Below, piece by piece: positions 36,249 through 50,465 of a stretch of DNA of 64,000 bases. The stretch is taken from assembly GCF_949987515.2 (NCBI RefSeq), contig NW_027192658.1:3286001-3350000 (forward strand), read 5' to 3'. The DNA is from Delphinus delphis (taxonomy: Eukaryota; Chordata; Mammalia; Artiodactyla; Delphinidae). A program made the translations under genes and the position numbers. The notes below the pieces were generated by a model, which was not told where the DNA came from, did no database searches, and was given only the letters and a program-made list of their open reading frames with translations. How positions within the stretch are numbered: the first letter of the stretch is position 1; the number at the start of each line of letters is the position of its first letter.

Positions 36249-37828
36249 TTGGCCAAAAAGGGCGTATGCGTTTCTTCCTGAATATTTTCAGGAAAAAACG
36301 CATATGCCCTTTTTGGCCAACCAAGCCAACTTGCAAAGGAAATCTGCACTACAATGAAGTCTCACTTCCCCCCGGTCAAAAGGGCCATCTGAAAAAAGTG
36401 TAAAATCCAGAAAGGCAGGACAGGCCATGGAGAACTGGGAGCCTTGTTATGCTGATGGGCGGGATGTAAATTGCCAACAGACACTCCGGAGAAGTGTATG
36501 GTGTTTCCTGAAACATCTAAAAAACAAAGCAACAGAGCCTAGGGCACTTCCACTTATGGTCCTATAGCTTAGGGAAATTAAAATCAAAAAGACACAGCCA
36601 CCCCAAAGTTTGGGACGCCTCTGTTTACAAGAACCTCGTTTACCGTACAAGTTCAATATCACAGAAAGTGAAAAATGGATAAAGAACTTGTGGTACTTAC
36701 GTACAATGCAGTATCACTCAGCAATGAAATCTATGTCATCAGGACCGTAGCAGCATAATGAGTGGATTCAGGTACGATGATTCTAACTGAAATAAGTCAC
36801 ACAGAAAAAGAAACATCATAAGATATCACTAATACATGGAATGTAAACTTGGCTACACAGGAACTGAATTACAGAACAGAAGAGCGTCTCAAATTTAGAA
36901 AACCAACTTATGCTTGCTTAAGGGGAAAGGTGAGTTGGGGTGCTGCATAAAACCAGAGATTGAAATGAGCACAGATAAAGTTCCTTAAGCCAAATATGGA
37001 ATAGACAAGAGCTACTCCTTGCTCAACGAAATGGACTCAACACCGCATATTAAACGCCTAAGAATGTACCTGACTAGTAAGTATCTTAAAACCTATGGAT
37101 TGCTATGTCTCCGAAAGAGAATCAAGCATGTGTACAGGGGCATAAACGCAGCAGTGATAGGATTGGAGATGTTCGGTGAGCAAATGAAGACCCTTTGAAG
37201 TCATATTGCATGGTACCCATTCCACGGGTTTCAACTACCCAGGTTTTAGGTATTCTTCCTTCAGCTAAAACATGCATGTGGAACCCAGAGTATGATCAAC
37301 CGTGTGATCGGGAGACGTGTTCAAATATGTCTCAGTTTTCGTACCCTGGTACTCGGGTGCAACATTCCAGATGCTTTACTAACACTCTCCCGACTTGGAG
37401 AGTCAGTCCCTTTAACCTCCTGTTTGGCCCAGTTTACAATTTCTGTGGAAGATGAACAGGAATAGCGAGAACCAATGAGAGACTAGCTGGAGGTGTCTGG
37501 ATGGGCAAATTTAACTCTCATTTCCCACCAGGAAGAGGAATTAACCAAAGGCTCAGCGTGCCGTGCCGGAACCAGATTAGGGCCTGAAGCCATCCTGCGG
37601 TGTTGCGGCCAGCTCAAAAGAAAGCGAGTTGAAGAAAGGAGCTCAGGGGCACTGTAATTCACAAACCTGCAGAGTTATAAATGACAGCTATCGTCCAAAA
37701 ATAGACTGAAGTAAGGTTGCCAAGAGGACTTGAAAGCGGGGCAGAATTGCAGGAAACCGATTTCAGGAGGTAGACTGGAATTGCATTGAAAGCATAGGAA
37801 AAGAGGCAGAACGTCCACAATGATGCAC
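36249..37828 (+). repeat. Satellite monomer M23 (A-to-B hybrid)
   Basis: The worst palindrome inside the core, with three mismatched pairs (TTTCTTCC, ATATTTTC, CATATGCC). The first part is A-type like M17; from TACATGGAATG (about 36830) it becomes B-type with GAACAGAAGAGCGTC, like M18. Confidence 0.9.
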
Positions 37829-39408
37829 TTGGCCAAAAAGGGCGTATGCGTTTTTTCCTGAATATATTCAGGAAAAAACGCATACGCCCTTTTTGGCCAA
37901 CCAAGCAAGCTTGCAAAGGAAATCTGCACTACAATGAAGTCTCACTTCCCCCCGGTCAAAAGGGCCATCTGAAAAAAGTGTAAAATCCAGAAAGGCAGGA
38001 CAGGCCATGGAGAACTGGGAGCCTTGTTATGCTGATGGGCGGGATGTAAATTACCAACAGACACTCAGGAGAAGTGTATGGTGTTTCCTGAAACATCTAA
38101 AAAACAAAGCAACAGAGCCTAGGGCACTTCCACTTATGGTCCTATAGCATAGGGAAATTAAAATCAAAAAGACACAGCCACCCCAAAGTTTGGAACGGCT
38201 CTGTTTACAAGAACCTCGTTTACAGTACAAGTTCAACATCGCAGAAAGTGGAAAATCGATAAAGAAGTTGTGGTATTCACTTACAATGCAGTATCACTCA
38301 GCAATGAAATCTATGTCATCAGGCCCTTAGCAGCACAATGACTGGATTCAGGTATGATGATTCTAACTGAAATAAGTCACACAGAAAAAGAAACATCATA
38401 AGATATCAGTAATACACGGAATGGAAACTTGGCTACACAGGAACTGAATTACAGAACAGAACAGGGTCTCAAATTTAGAAAACCAACTTATGCTTGCTTA
38501 AGGGGAAAGGTGAGTTGGGGTGCTGCATAAAACCAGAGATTGAAATGAGCACAGATAAAGTTCCTTAAGCCAAATATGGAATACACAAGAGCTACTCCTT
38601 GCTCAACGAAATGGACTCAACACCGCATATTAAACGCCTAAGAATGTACCTGACTAGTAAGTATCTTAAAACCTATGGATTGCTATGTCTCTGAAAGAGA
38701 ATCAAGCATGTGTACAGGGGCATACACGCAGCAGTGATAGGATTGGAGAGGTTCGGTGAGCAAATGAAGACCCTTTGAAGTCATATTGCATGGTACCCAT
38801 TCCAAGGGTTTCACCTACCCAGGTTTAAGGTATTCTTCCTTCAGCTAAAACATGCATGTGGAACCTAGAGTATGATCAATCATGTGATCAGGAGACGTGT
38901 TCAAATATGTCTCAGTTTTCGTACCCTGGTACTCGGGTGCAACATTCCAGACGCTTTACTAACACTCTCCCCACTTGGAGAGTCAGTCCCTTTAACCTCC
39001 TGTTTGGCCCAGTTTGCAATTTCTGCGGAAGATGAAGAGGAATAGCGAGAACCAATGAGACACTAGCTGGAGGTGTCTGAACGGGCAAATTTAACTCTCA
39101 TTTCCCACCAGGAAGAGGAATTAACCAAAGGCTCAGCGTGCCATGCCGGAACCAGATTAGGGCCTGAAGACATCCTGCGGTGTTGCGGCCAGGTCACAAG
39201 AAAGCGAGTTGAAGAAAGGAGCTCAGGGGCACTGTAATTCACAAACCTGCAGAGTTATAAATGACAGCTATCGTCCAAAAATATACTGAAGTAAGGCTGC
39301 CAAGAGGACTTGAAAGCGGGGCAGAATTGCAGGAAACCGATTTCAGGAGGTAGACTGGAATTGCATTGAAAGCATAGGAAAAGAGGCAGAACGTCCACAA
39401 TGATGCAC
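37829..39408 (+). repeat. Satellite monomer M24 (B-form variant)
   Basis: Perfect palindrome. Copy of M19, including TTCCAAGGGTTTCACC and CATGTGATCAGGAG; it begins a run of seven perfect palindromes, M24 to M30. Confidence 0.9.
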
Positions 39409-40988
39409 TTGGCCAAAAAGGGCGTATGCGTTTTTTCCTGAATATATTCAGGAAAAAACGCATACGCCCTTTTTGGCCAACCAAGCAAACTTGCAAAAGA
39501 AATCTGCACTACAATGAAGTCTCACTTCCCCCCGGTCAAAAGGGCCATCTGAAAAAAGGGTAAAATCCAGAAAGGCAGGACAGGCCATGGAGAACTGGGA
39601 GCCTTGTTATGCTGATGGGCGGGATGTAAATTGCCAACAGACACTCGGGAGAAGTGTATGGTGTTTCCTGAAACATCTAAAAAACAAAGCAACAGAGCCT
39701 AGGGCACTTCCACTTATGGTCCTATAGCTTAGGGAAATTAAAATCAAAAAGACACAGCCACCCCAAAGTTTGGGACGCCTCTGTTTACAAGAACCTCGTT
39801 TACCGTACAAGTTCAATATCACAGAAAGTGAAAAATGGATAAAGAACTTGTGGTACTTACGTACAATGCAGTATCACTCAGCAATGAAATCTATGTCATC
39901 AGGACCGTAGCAGCATAATGAGTGGATTCAGGTACGATGATTCTAACTGAAATAAGTCACACAGAAAAAGAAACATCATAAGATATCAGTAATACACGGA
40001 ATGTAAACTTGGCTACACAGGAACTGCATTCCAAAACAGAACAGGGTCTCAAATTTAGAAAACCAACTTATGCTTGCTTAAGGGGAAAGGTGAGTTGGGG
40101 TGCTGCATAAAACCAGAGATTGAAATGAGCACAGATAAAGTTCCTTAAGCTAAATATGGAATAGACAAGAGCTACTCCTTGCTCAACGAAATGGACTCAA
40201 CACCCCATATTAAACGCCTAAGAATGTACCTGACTAGTAAGTATCTTAAAACCTATGGATTGCTATGTCTCCAAAAGAGAATCAAGCATGTGTACAGGGG
40301 CATATACGCAGCAGTGATAGGATTGGAGAGGTTCGGTGAGCAAATGAAGACCCTTTGAAGACATATTGCATGGTACCCATTCCATGGGTCTCAACTCTCC
40401 AGGTTTTAGGTATTCTTCCTTCAGCTAAAACACGCATGTGGAACCCAGAGTATGATCAACCGTGTGAACGGGAGACGTCTTCAAATATGTCTCAGTTTTC
40501 CTCCCCTGGTACTCGGGTGCAACATTCCAGACGCTTTACTAACACTCTCCCCACTTGGAGAGTCAGCGCCTTTAACCTCCTGTTTGGCCCAGTTTGCAAT
40601 TTCTGCGGAAGATGAACAGGAATAGGGAGAACCAATGAGACACTAGCTGGAGGTGTCTGAACGGGCAAATTTAACTCTCATTTCCCACCAGGAAGAGGAA
40701 ATAACCAAAGGCTCAGCGTGCCGTGCCGGAACCAGATTAGGGCCTGAAGCCATGCTGCGGTGTTGCGGCCAGGTCACAAGAAAGCGAGTTGAAGAAAGGA
40801 GCTCAGGGGCACTGTAATTCACAAACCTGCAGAGTTATAAATGACAGCTATCGTCCAAAAATAGACTGAAGTAAGGCTGCCAAGAGGACTTGAAAGCGGG
40901 GCAGAATTGCAGGAAACCGATTTCAGGAGGTAGACTGGAATTGCATTGAAAGCATAGGAAAAGAGGCAGAACGTCCACAATGATGCAC
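39409..40988 (+). repeat. Satellite monomer M25 (A-form)
   Basis: Perfect palindrome. Later half matches M17 (GAAGACATATTGCATGG, GGGAGACGTCTTC); M25 and M26 repeat the M17-M18 pair eight monomers away. Confidence 0.9.
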
Positions 40989-42568
40989 TTGGCCAAAAAG
41001 GGCGTATGCGTTTTTTCCTGAATATATTCAGGAAAAAACGCATACGCCCTTTTTGGCCAACCAAGCAAGCTTGCAAAGGAAATCTGCACTACAATGAAGT
41101 CTCACTTCCCCCTGGTCAAAAGGGCCATCTGAAAAAAGGGTAAAATCCAGAAAGGCAGGACAGGCCATGGAGAAGTGGGAGACTTGTTATGCTGATGGGC
41201 GGGATGTAAATTGCCAACAACCACTCGGGAGAAGTGTATGGTGTTTCCTGAAACATCTAAAAAACAAAGCAACAGAACCTAGGGCACTTCCACTTATGGT
41301 CCTATAGCTTAGGGAAATTAAAATCAAAAAGACACAGCCACCCCAAAGTTTGGAACGGCTCTGTTTACAAGAACCTCGTTTACAGTACAAGTTCAACATC
41401 GCAGAAAGTGAAAAATGGATAAAGAAGTTGTGGTATTTACTTACAAAACAATATCACTCAGCAATGAAATCTGTGTCATCAGGCCCTTAGCAGCACAATG
41501 AGTGGATTCAGGTATGATGATTCTAACTGAAATAAGTCACACAGAAAAAGAAACATCATAAGATATCAGTAATACATGGAATGGAAACTTGGCTACACAG
41601 GAACTGAATTACAGAACAGAAGAGCGTCTCAAATTTAGAAAACCAACTTATGCTTGCTTAAGGGGAAAGGTGAGTTGGGGTGCTGCATAAAACCAGAGAT
41701 TGAAATGAGCACAGATAAAGTTCCTTAAGCCAAATATGGAATAGACAAGAGCTACTCCTTGCTCAACGAAATGGACTCAACACCGCATATTAAACGCCTA
41801 AGAATGTACCTGACTAGTAAGTATCTTAAAACCTATGGATTGCTATGTCTCCGAAAGAGAATCAAGCATGTGTACAGGGGCATAAACGCAGCAGTGATAG
41901 GATTGGAGATGTTCGGTGAGCAAATGAAGACCCTTTGAAGTCATATTGCATGGTACCCATTCCACGGGTTTCAACTACCCAGGTTTTAGGTATTCTTCCT
42001 TCAGCTAAAACATGCATGTGGAACCCAGAGTATGATCAACCATGTGATCGGGAGACGTGTTCAAATATGTCTCAGTTTTCGTACCCTGGTACTCGGGTGC
42101 AACATTCCAGATGCTTTACTAACACTCTCCCGACTTGGAGAGTCAGTCCCTTCAACCTCCTGTTTGGCCCAGTTTACAATTTCTGTGGAAGATGAACAGG
42201 AATAGCGAGAACCAATGAGAGACTAGCTGGAGGTGTCTGGATGGGCAAATTTAACTCTCATTTCCCACTAGGAAGAGGAATTAACCAAAGGCTCAGCGTG
42301 CCGTGCCGGAACCAGATTAGGGCCTGAAGCCATCCTGCGGTGTTGCGGCCAGCTCAAAAGAAAGCGAGTTGAAGAAAGGAGCTCAGGGGCACTGTAATTC
42401 ACAAACCTGCAGAGTTATAAATGACAGCTATCGTCCAAAAATAGACTGAAGTAAGGCTGCCAAGAGGACTTGAAAGCGGGGCAGAATTGCAGGAAACCGA
42501 TTTCAGGAGGTAGACTGGAATTGCATTGAAAGCATAGGAAAAGAGGCAGAACGTCCACAATGATGCAC
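40989..42568 (+). repeat. Satellite monomer M26 (B-form)
   Basis: Perfect palindrome. Matches M18 with small differences (GAGACTTGTTATG, TACATGGAATGG). Confidence 0.9.
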
Positions 42569-44148
42569 TTGGCCAAAAAGGGCGTATGCGTTTTTTCCTG
42601 AATATATTCAGGAAAAAACGCATACGCCCTTTTTGGCCAACCAAGCAAGCTTGCAAAGGAAATCTGCACTACAATGAAGTCTCACTTCCCCCCGGTCAAA
42701 AGGGCCATCTGAAAAAAGTGTAAAATCCAGAAAGGCAGGACAGGCCATGGAGAACTGGGAGCCTTGTTATGCTGATGGGCGGGATGTAAATTGCCAACAG
42801 ACACTCGGGAGAAGTGTATGGTGTTTCCTGAAACATCTAAAAAACAAAGCAACAGAACCTAGGGCACTTCCACTTATGGTCCTATAGCTTAGGGAAATTA
42901 AAATCAAAAAGACACAGCCACCCCAAAGTTTGGAACGGCTCTGTTTACAAGAACCTCGTTTACCGTACAAGTTCAATATCACAGAAAGTGAAAAATGGAT
43001 AAAGAACTTGTGGTACTTACGTACAATGCAGTATCACTCAGCAATGAAATCTATGTCATCAGGCCCTTAGCAGCATAATGAGTAGATTCAGGTACGATGA
43101 TTCTAACTGAAATAAGTCACACAGAAAAAGAAACATCATAAGATATCACTAATACACGGAATGTAAACTTGGCTACACAGGAACTGAATTACAGAACAGA
43201 ACAGGTTCTCAAATTTAGAAAACCAACTTATGCTTGCTTAAGGGGAAAGGTGAGTTGGGGAGCTGCATAAAACCAGAGATTGAAATGAGCACAGATAAAG
43301 TTCCTTAAGCCAAATATGGAATAGACAAGAGCTACTCCTTGCTCAACGAAATGGACTCAACACCCCATATTAAACGCCTAAGAATGTACATGACTAGTAA
43401 GTATCTTAAAACCTATGGATTGCTATGTCTCCGAAAGAGAATGAAGCATGTGTACAGGGGCATAAACGCAGCAGTGATAGGATTGGAGACGTTCGGTGGG
43501 CAAATGAAGACCCTTTGAAGTCATATTGCATTGTACCCATTCCATGGGTTTCAACAACCCAGGTTTTAGGTATTCTTCCTTCAGCTAAAACATGCATGTG
43601 GAACCCAGAGTATGATCAACCATGTGAACGGGAGACGTGTTCAAATATGTCTCAGTTTTCCTACCCAGGTACTCGGGTGCAACATTCCAGACGCTTTACT
43701 AACACTCTCCCGACTTGGAGAGTCAGTCCCTTTAACCTCCTGTTTGGCCCAGTTTGCAATTTCTGCGGAAGATGAACAGGAATTGCGAGAACCAATGAGA
43801 GGCTAGCTGGAGGTGTCTGGACGGGCAAATTTAACTCTCATTTCCCACCAGGAAGAGGAATTAACCAAAGGCTCAGAATGCAGGGCCGGAACCAGATTAG
43901 GGCCTGAAGCCATCCTGCGGTGTTGCGGCCAGCTCACAAGAAAGCGAGTTGAAGAAAGGAGCTCAGGGGCACTGTAATTCACAAACCTGCAGAGTTATAA
44001 ATGACAGCTATCGTCCAAAAATAGACTGAAGTAAGGCTGCCAAGAGGACTTGAAAGCGGGGCAGAATTGCAGGAAACCGATTTCAGGAGGTAGACTGGAA
44101 TTGCATTGAAAGCATAGGAAAAGAGGCAGAACGTCCACAATGATGCAC
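42569..44148 (+). repeat. Satellite monomer M27 (A-form, mosaic)
   Basis: Perfect palindrome. Mainly A-type, but GGAACGGCTCTG near 42936 and GAATTACAGAAC near 43190 are B-type. Private changes such as CTCAGAATGCAGGGCC and GGAATTGCGAGAACC lengthen an open frame by chance. Confidence 0.9.
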
Positions 44149-45728
44149 TTGGCCAAAAAGGGCGTATGCGTTTTTTCCTGAATATATTCAGGAAAAAACG
44201 CATACGCCCTTTTTGGCCAACCAAGCAAGCTTGCAAAGGAAATCTGCACTACAATGAAGTCTCACTTCCCCCCGGTCAAAAGGGCCATCTGAAAAAAGTG
44301 TAAAATCCAGAAAGGCAGGACAGGCCATGGAGAACTGGGAGCCTTGTTATGCTGATGGGCGGGATGTAAATTGCCAACAGACACTCGGGAGAAGTGTATG
44401 GTGTTTCCTGAAACATCTAAAAAACAAAGCAACAGAGCCTAGGGCACTGCCACTTATGGTCCTATAGCTTAGGGAAATTAAAATCAAAAAGACACAGCCA
44501 CCCCAAAGTTTGGGACGCCGCTGTTTACAAGAACCTCGTTTACCGTACAAGTTCAATATCACAGAAAGTGAAAAATGGATAAAGAACTTGTGGTACTTAC
44601 GTACAATGCAGTATCACTCAGCAATGAAACCTATGTCATCAGGCCCGTAGTAGCACAATGAGTGGATTCAGGTACGATGATTCTAACTGAAATAAGTCAC
44701 ACAGAAAAAGAAACATCATAAGATATCAGTAATACACGGAATGGAAACTTGGCTACACAGGAACTGAATTACAGAACAGAACAGGGTCTCAAATTTAGAA
44801 AACCAATTTATGCTTGCTTAAGGGTAAAGGTGAGTTGGGGTGCTGCATAAAACCAGAGATTGAAATGAGCACAGATAAAGTTCCTTAAGCCAAATATGGA
44901 ATAGACAAGAGCTACTCCTTGCTCAAAGAAATGGACTCAACACCGCATATTAAACGCCTAAGAATGTACCTGACTAGTAAGTATCTTAAAACCTAGGGAT
45001 TGCTATGTCTCCGAAAGAGAATCAAGCATGTGTACAGGGGCATAAACGCAGCAGTGATAGGATTAGAGAGGTTTGGTGAGCAAATGAAGACCCTTTGAAG
45101 TCATATTGCATGGTACCCATTCCACGGGTTTCAACTACCCAGGTTTAAGGTATTCTTCCTTCAGCTAAAACATGCATGTGGAACCCAGAGTATGATCAAC
45201 CATGAGATCGGGAGACGTGTTCAAATATGTCTCAGTTTTCCTCCCCTGGTACTCGGGTGCAACATTCCAGACGCTTTACTAACACTCTCCCCACTTGGAG
45301 AGTCAGCGCCTTTAACCTCCTGTTTGGCCCAGTTTGCAATTTCTGCGGAAGATGAACAGGAATAGCGAGAACCAATGAGAGACTAGCTGGAGGTGTCTGG
45401 ACGGGCAAATTTAACTCTCATTTCCCACCAGGAAGAGGAAATAACCAGAGGCTCAGCGTGCCGTGCCGGAACCAGATTAGGGCCTGAAGCCATCCTGCGG
45501 TGTTGCGGCCAGCTCACAAGAAAGCGAGTTGAAGAAAGGAGCTCAGGGGCACTGTAATTCACAAACCTGCAGAGTTATAAATGACAGCTATCGTCCAAAA
45601 ATAGACTGAAGTAAGGCTGCCAAGAGGACTTGAAAGCGGGGCAGAATTGCAGGAAACCGATTTCAGGAGGTAGACTGTAATTGCATTGAAAGCATAGGAA
45701 AAGAGGCAGAACGTCCACAATGATGCAC
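44149..45728 (+). repeat. Satellite monomer M28 (A-to-B hybrid)
   Basis: Perfect palindrome. A-type to about 44600, then B-type GAATTACAG and GAGATCGGGAG; also GAGAGTCAGCGCC of the M15/M21 lineage. M27 to M29 all begin A-type, a further break in the alternation. Confidence 0.9.
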
Positions 45729-47307
45729 TTGGCCAAAAAGGGCGTATGCGTTTTTTCCTGAATATATTCAGGAAAAAACGCATACGCCCTTTTTGGCCAA
45801 CCAAGCAAGCTTGCAAAAGAAATCTGCACTACAATGAAGTCTCACTTCCCCCCGGTCAAAAGGGCCATCTGAAAAAAGTGTAAAATCCAGAAAGGCAGGA
45901 CAGGCCATGGAGAACTGGGAGCTTTGTTATGCTGATGGGCGAGATGTAAATTGCCACAGACACTCAGGAGAAGTGTATGGTGTTTCCTGAAACATCTAAA
46001 ATACAAAGCAACAGAGCCTAGGGCACTTCCGTTTATGGTCCTATAGCTTAGGGAAATTAAAATCAAAAAGACACAGCCAACCCAAAGTTTGGGACGCCTC
46101 CGTTTACAAAAACCTCGTTTACCGTACAAGTTCAATATCACAGAAAGTGAAAAATGGATAAAGAACTTGTGGTACTTACGTACAATGCAGTATCACTCAG
46201 CAATGAAATCTATGTCATCAGGCCCGTAGCAGCATAATGAGTGGATTCAGGTACGATGATTCTAACTGAAATAAGTCACACAGAAAAAGAAACATCATAA
46301 GATATCACTAATACACGGAATGTAATCTTGGCTACAGAGGAACTGCATTCCAAAACAGAACAGGGTCTCAAATTTAGAAAACCAACTTATGCTTGCTTAA
46401 GGGGAAAGTTGAGTTGGGGTGCTGCATAAAACCAGAGATTGAAATGAGCACAGATAAAGTTCCTTAAGCCAAATATGGAATAGACAAGAGCTACACCTTG
46501 CTCAACGAAATGGACTCAACACCCCATATTAAACGCCTAAGAATGTACCTGACTAGTAAGTATCTTAAAACCTATGGATTGCTATGTCTCCAAAAGAGAA
46601 TCAAGCGTGTGTACAGGGGCATAAACGCAGCAGTGATAGGATTGGAGATGTTCGGTGAGCAAATGAAGACCCTTTGAAGTCATATTGCATGGTACCCATT
46701 CCACGGGTTTCAATTTTCCAGGTTTAAGGTATTCTTCCTTCAGCTAAAACATGCATGTGGAACCCAGAGTATGATCAACCATGTGAATGGGAGACGTGTT
46801 CAAATATGTCTCAGTTTTCCTCCCGTGGTACTCGGGTGCAACATTCCAGACGCTTTACTAACACTCTCCCCACTTGGAGAGTCAGCGCCTTTAACCTCCT
46901 GTTTGGCACAGTTTGCAATTTCTGCGGAAGATGAACAGGAATAGCGAGAACCAATGAGAGGCTAGCTGGAGGTGTCTGGACGGGCAAATTTAACTCTCAT
47001 TTCCCACCAGGAAGAGGAAATAACCAAAGGCTCAGCGTGCCGTACCGGAACCAGATTAGGGCCTGAAGCCATCCTGCGGTGTTGCGGCCAGGTCACAAGA
47101 AAGCGAGTTGAAGAAAGGAGCTCAGGGGCACTGTAATTCACAAACCTGCAGAGTTATAAATGACAGCTATCGTCCAAAAATAGACTGAAGTAAGGCTGCC
47201 AAGAGGACTTGAAAGCGGGGCAGAATTGCAGGAAACCGATTTCAGGAGGTAGACTGGAATTGCATTGAAAGCATAGGAAAAGAGGCAGAACGTCCACAAT
47301 GATGCAC
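45729..47307 (+). repeat. Satellite monomer M29 (A-form, dimer-block founder type)
   Basis: Perfect palindrome. Diagnostic one-base deletion TTGCCACAGACAC, plus CAACCCAAAGTTTGG, TTACAAAAACCTCG and CAATTTTCCAGG; all recur in M31 and M33. Confidence 0.9.
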
Positions 47308-48887
47308 TTGGCCAAAAAGGGCGTATGCGTTTTTTCCTGAATATATTCAGGAAAAAACGCATACGCCCTTTTTGGCCAACCAAGCAAGCTTGCAAAGGAA
47401 ATCTGCACTATAATGAAGTCTCACTTCCCCCCGGTCAAAAGGGCCATCTGAAAAAAGTGTAAAATCCAGAAAGGCAGGACAGGCCATGGAGAACTGGGAG
47501 CCTTGTTATGCTGATGGGCGGGATGTAAATTGCCAACAACCACTTGGGAGAAGTGTATGGTGTTTCCTGAAACAAATAAAAAACAAAGCAACAGAACCTA
47601 GGGCACTTCCACTTATGGTCCTATAGCTTAGGGAAATTAAAATGAAAAAGACACAGCCACCCCAAAGTTTGGAACGGCTCTGTTTATAATAACCTCGTTT
47701 ACCGTACAAGTTCAACATCGCACAAAGTGAAAAATGGATAAAGAAGTTGTGGTATTCACTTAGAAAGCAATATCACTCAGCAATGAAATCTATGTCATCT
47801 GGCCCTTAGCAGCACAATGAGTGGATTCAGGTATGATGATTCTAACTGAAATAAGTCACACAGAAAAAGAAACATCATAAGATATCAGTAATACACGGAA
47901 TGGAAACTTGTCTACACAGGAACTGAATTACAGAACAGAACAGGGTCTCAAATTTAGAAAACCAACTTATGCTTGCTTAAGGGTAAAGGTGAGTTGGGGT
48001 GCTGCATAAAACCAGAGATTGAAATGAGCACAGATAAAGTTCCTTAAGCCAAATATGGAATAGACAAGAGCTACTCCTTGCTCAACGAAATGGACACAAA
48101 ACCCCATATTAAACGCCTAAGAATGCACCTGACTAGTAAGTATCTTAAAAGCTATGGATTGCTATGTCTCCGAAAGAGAATCAAGCATGTGTACAGGGGC
48201 ATAAACGCAGCAGTGATAGGATTGGAGAGGTTCGGTGAGCAAATGAAGACCCTTTGAAGTCATATTGCATGGTACCCATTCCACGGGTTTCAACTACCCA
48301 GGTTTAAGGTATTCTTCCTTCATCTAAAACATGCATGTGGAACCTAGAGTATGATCAACCATGTGATCGGGAGACGTGTTCAAATATGTCTCAGTTTTCG
48401 TACCCTGGTACTCGGGTGCAACATTCCAGACGCTTTACTAACACTCTCCCCACTTGGAGAGTCAGTCCCTTTAACTTCCTGTTTGGCCCAGTTTGCAATT
48501 TCTGTGGAAGATGAACAGGAATAGCGAGAACCAATGAAAGACTAGCTGGAGATGTCTGGACGGGCAAATATAACTCTCATTTCCCACCAGGAAGAGGAAT
48601 TAACCAAAGGTTCAGCATGCCGGGCCGGAACCAGATTAGGGCCTGAAGCCATCCTGCGGTGTTGCGGCCAGGTCACAAGAAAGCGAGTTGAAGAAAGGAG
48701 CTCAGGGGCACTGTAATTCACAAACCTGCAGAGTTATAAATGACAGCTATCGTCCAAAAATAGACTGAAGTAAGGCTGCCAAGAGGACTTGAAAGCGGGG
48801 CAGAATTGCAGGAAACCGATTTCAGGAGGTAGACTGGAATTGCATTGAAAGCATAGGAAAAGAGGCAGAACGTCCACAATGATGCAC
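47308..48887 (+). repeat. Satellite monomer M30 (B-form, dimer-block type)
   Basis: Perfect palindrome. Diagnostic CAACAACCACTTGGG, GAAACAAATAAAAAAC and TTTATAATAACCTCG, all shared with M32 3,158 bp downstream. Confidence 0.9.
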
Positions 48888-50465
48888 TTGGCCAAAAAGG
48901 GGGTATGCGTTTTTTCCTGAATATATTCAGGAAAAAACGCATACGCCCTTTTGGCCAACCAAGCAAGCTTGCAAAGGAAATCTGCACTACAATGAAGTCT
49001 CACTTCCCCCCGGTCAAAAGGGCCATCTGAAAAAAGTGTAAAATCCAGAAAGGCAGGACAGGCCATGGAGAACTGGGAGCCTTGTTATGCTGATGGGCGG
49101 GATGTAAATTGCCACAGACACTCAGGAGAAGTGTATGGTGTTTCCTGAAACATCTAAAAAACAAAGCAACAGAGCCTAGGGCACTTCCGTTTATGGTCCT
49201 ATAGCTTAGGGAAATTAAAATCAAAAAGACACAGCCAACCCAAAGTTTGGGACGCCTCCGTTTACAAAAACCTCGTTTACCGTACAAGTTCAATATCACA
49301 GAAAGTGAAAAATGGATAAAGAACTTGTGGTACTTACGTACAATGCAGTATCACTCAGCAATGAAATCTATGTCATCAGGCCCGTAGCAGCATAATGAGT
49401 GGATTCAGGTACGATGATTCTAACTGAAATAAGTCACACAGAAAAAGAAACATCATAAGATATCACTAATACACGGAATGTAAACTTGGCTACAGAGGAA
49501 CTGCATTCCAAAACAGAACAGGGTCTCAAATTTAGAAAACCAACTTATGCTTGCTTAAGGGGAAAGTTGAGTTGGGGTGCTGCATAAAACCAGAGATTGA
49601 AATGAGCACAGATAAAGTTCCTTAAGCCAAATATGGAATAGACAAGAGCTACACCTTGCTCAACGAAATGGACTCAACACCCCATATTAAACGCCTAAGA
49701 ATGTACCTGACTAGTAAGTATCTTAAAACCTATGGATTGCTATGTCTCCAAAAGAGAATCAAGCGTGTGTACAGGGGCATAAACGCAGCAGTGATAGGAT
49801 TGGAGATGTTCGGTGAGCAAATGAAGACCCTTTGAAGTCATATTGCATGGTACCCATTCCACGGGTTTCAATTTTCCAGGTTTAAGGTATTCTTCCTTCA
49901 GCTAAAACATGCATGTGGAACCCAGAGTATGATCAACCATGTGAATGGGAGACGTGTTCAAATATGTCTCAGTTTTCCTCCCGTGGTACTCGGGTGCAAC
50001 ATTCCAGACGCTTTACTAACACTCTCCCCACTTGGAGAGTCAGCGCCTTTAACCTCCTGTTTGGCACAGTTTGCAATTTCTGCGGAAGATGAACAGGAAT
50101 AGCGAGAACCAATGAGAGGCTAGCTGGAGGTGTCTGGACGGGCAAATTTAACTCTCATTTCCCACCAGGAAGAGGAAATAACCAAAGGCTCAGCGTGCCG
50201 TACCGGAACCAGATTAGGGCCTGAAGCCATCCTGCGGTGTTGCGGCCAGGTCACAAGAAAGCGAGTTGAAGAAAGGAGCTCAGGGGCACTGTAATTCACA
50301 AACCTGCAGAGTTATAAATGACAGCTATCGTCCAAAAATAGACTGAAGTAAGGCTGCCAAGAGGACTTGAAAGCGGGGCAGAATTGCAGGAAACCGATTT
50401 CAGGAGGTAGACTGGAATTGCATTGAAAGCATAGGAAAAGAGGCAGAACGTCCACAATGATGCAC
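48888..50465 (+). repeat. Satellite monomer M31 (A-form, dimer-block copy)
   Basis: The palindrome is 71 bp: one T is missing from the right arm (GCCCTTTTGG) and the left arm reads GGGGGTATG. Otherwise a close copy of M29. Confidence 0.9.
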
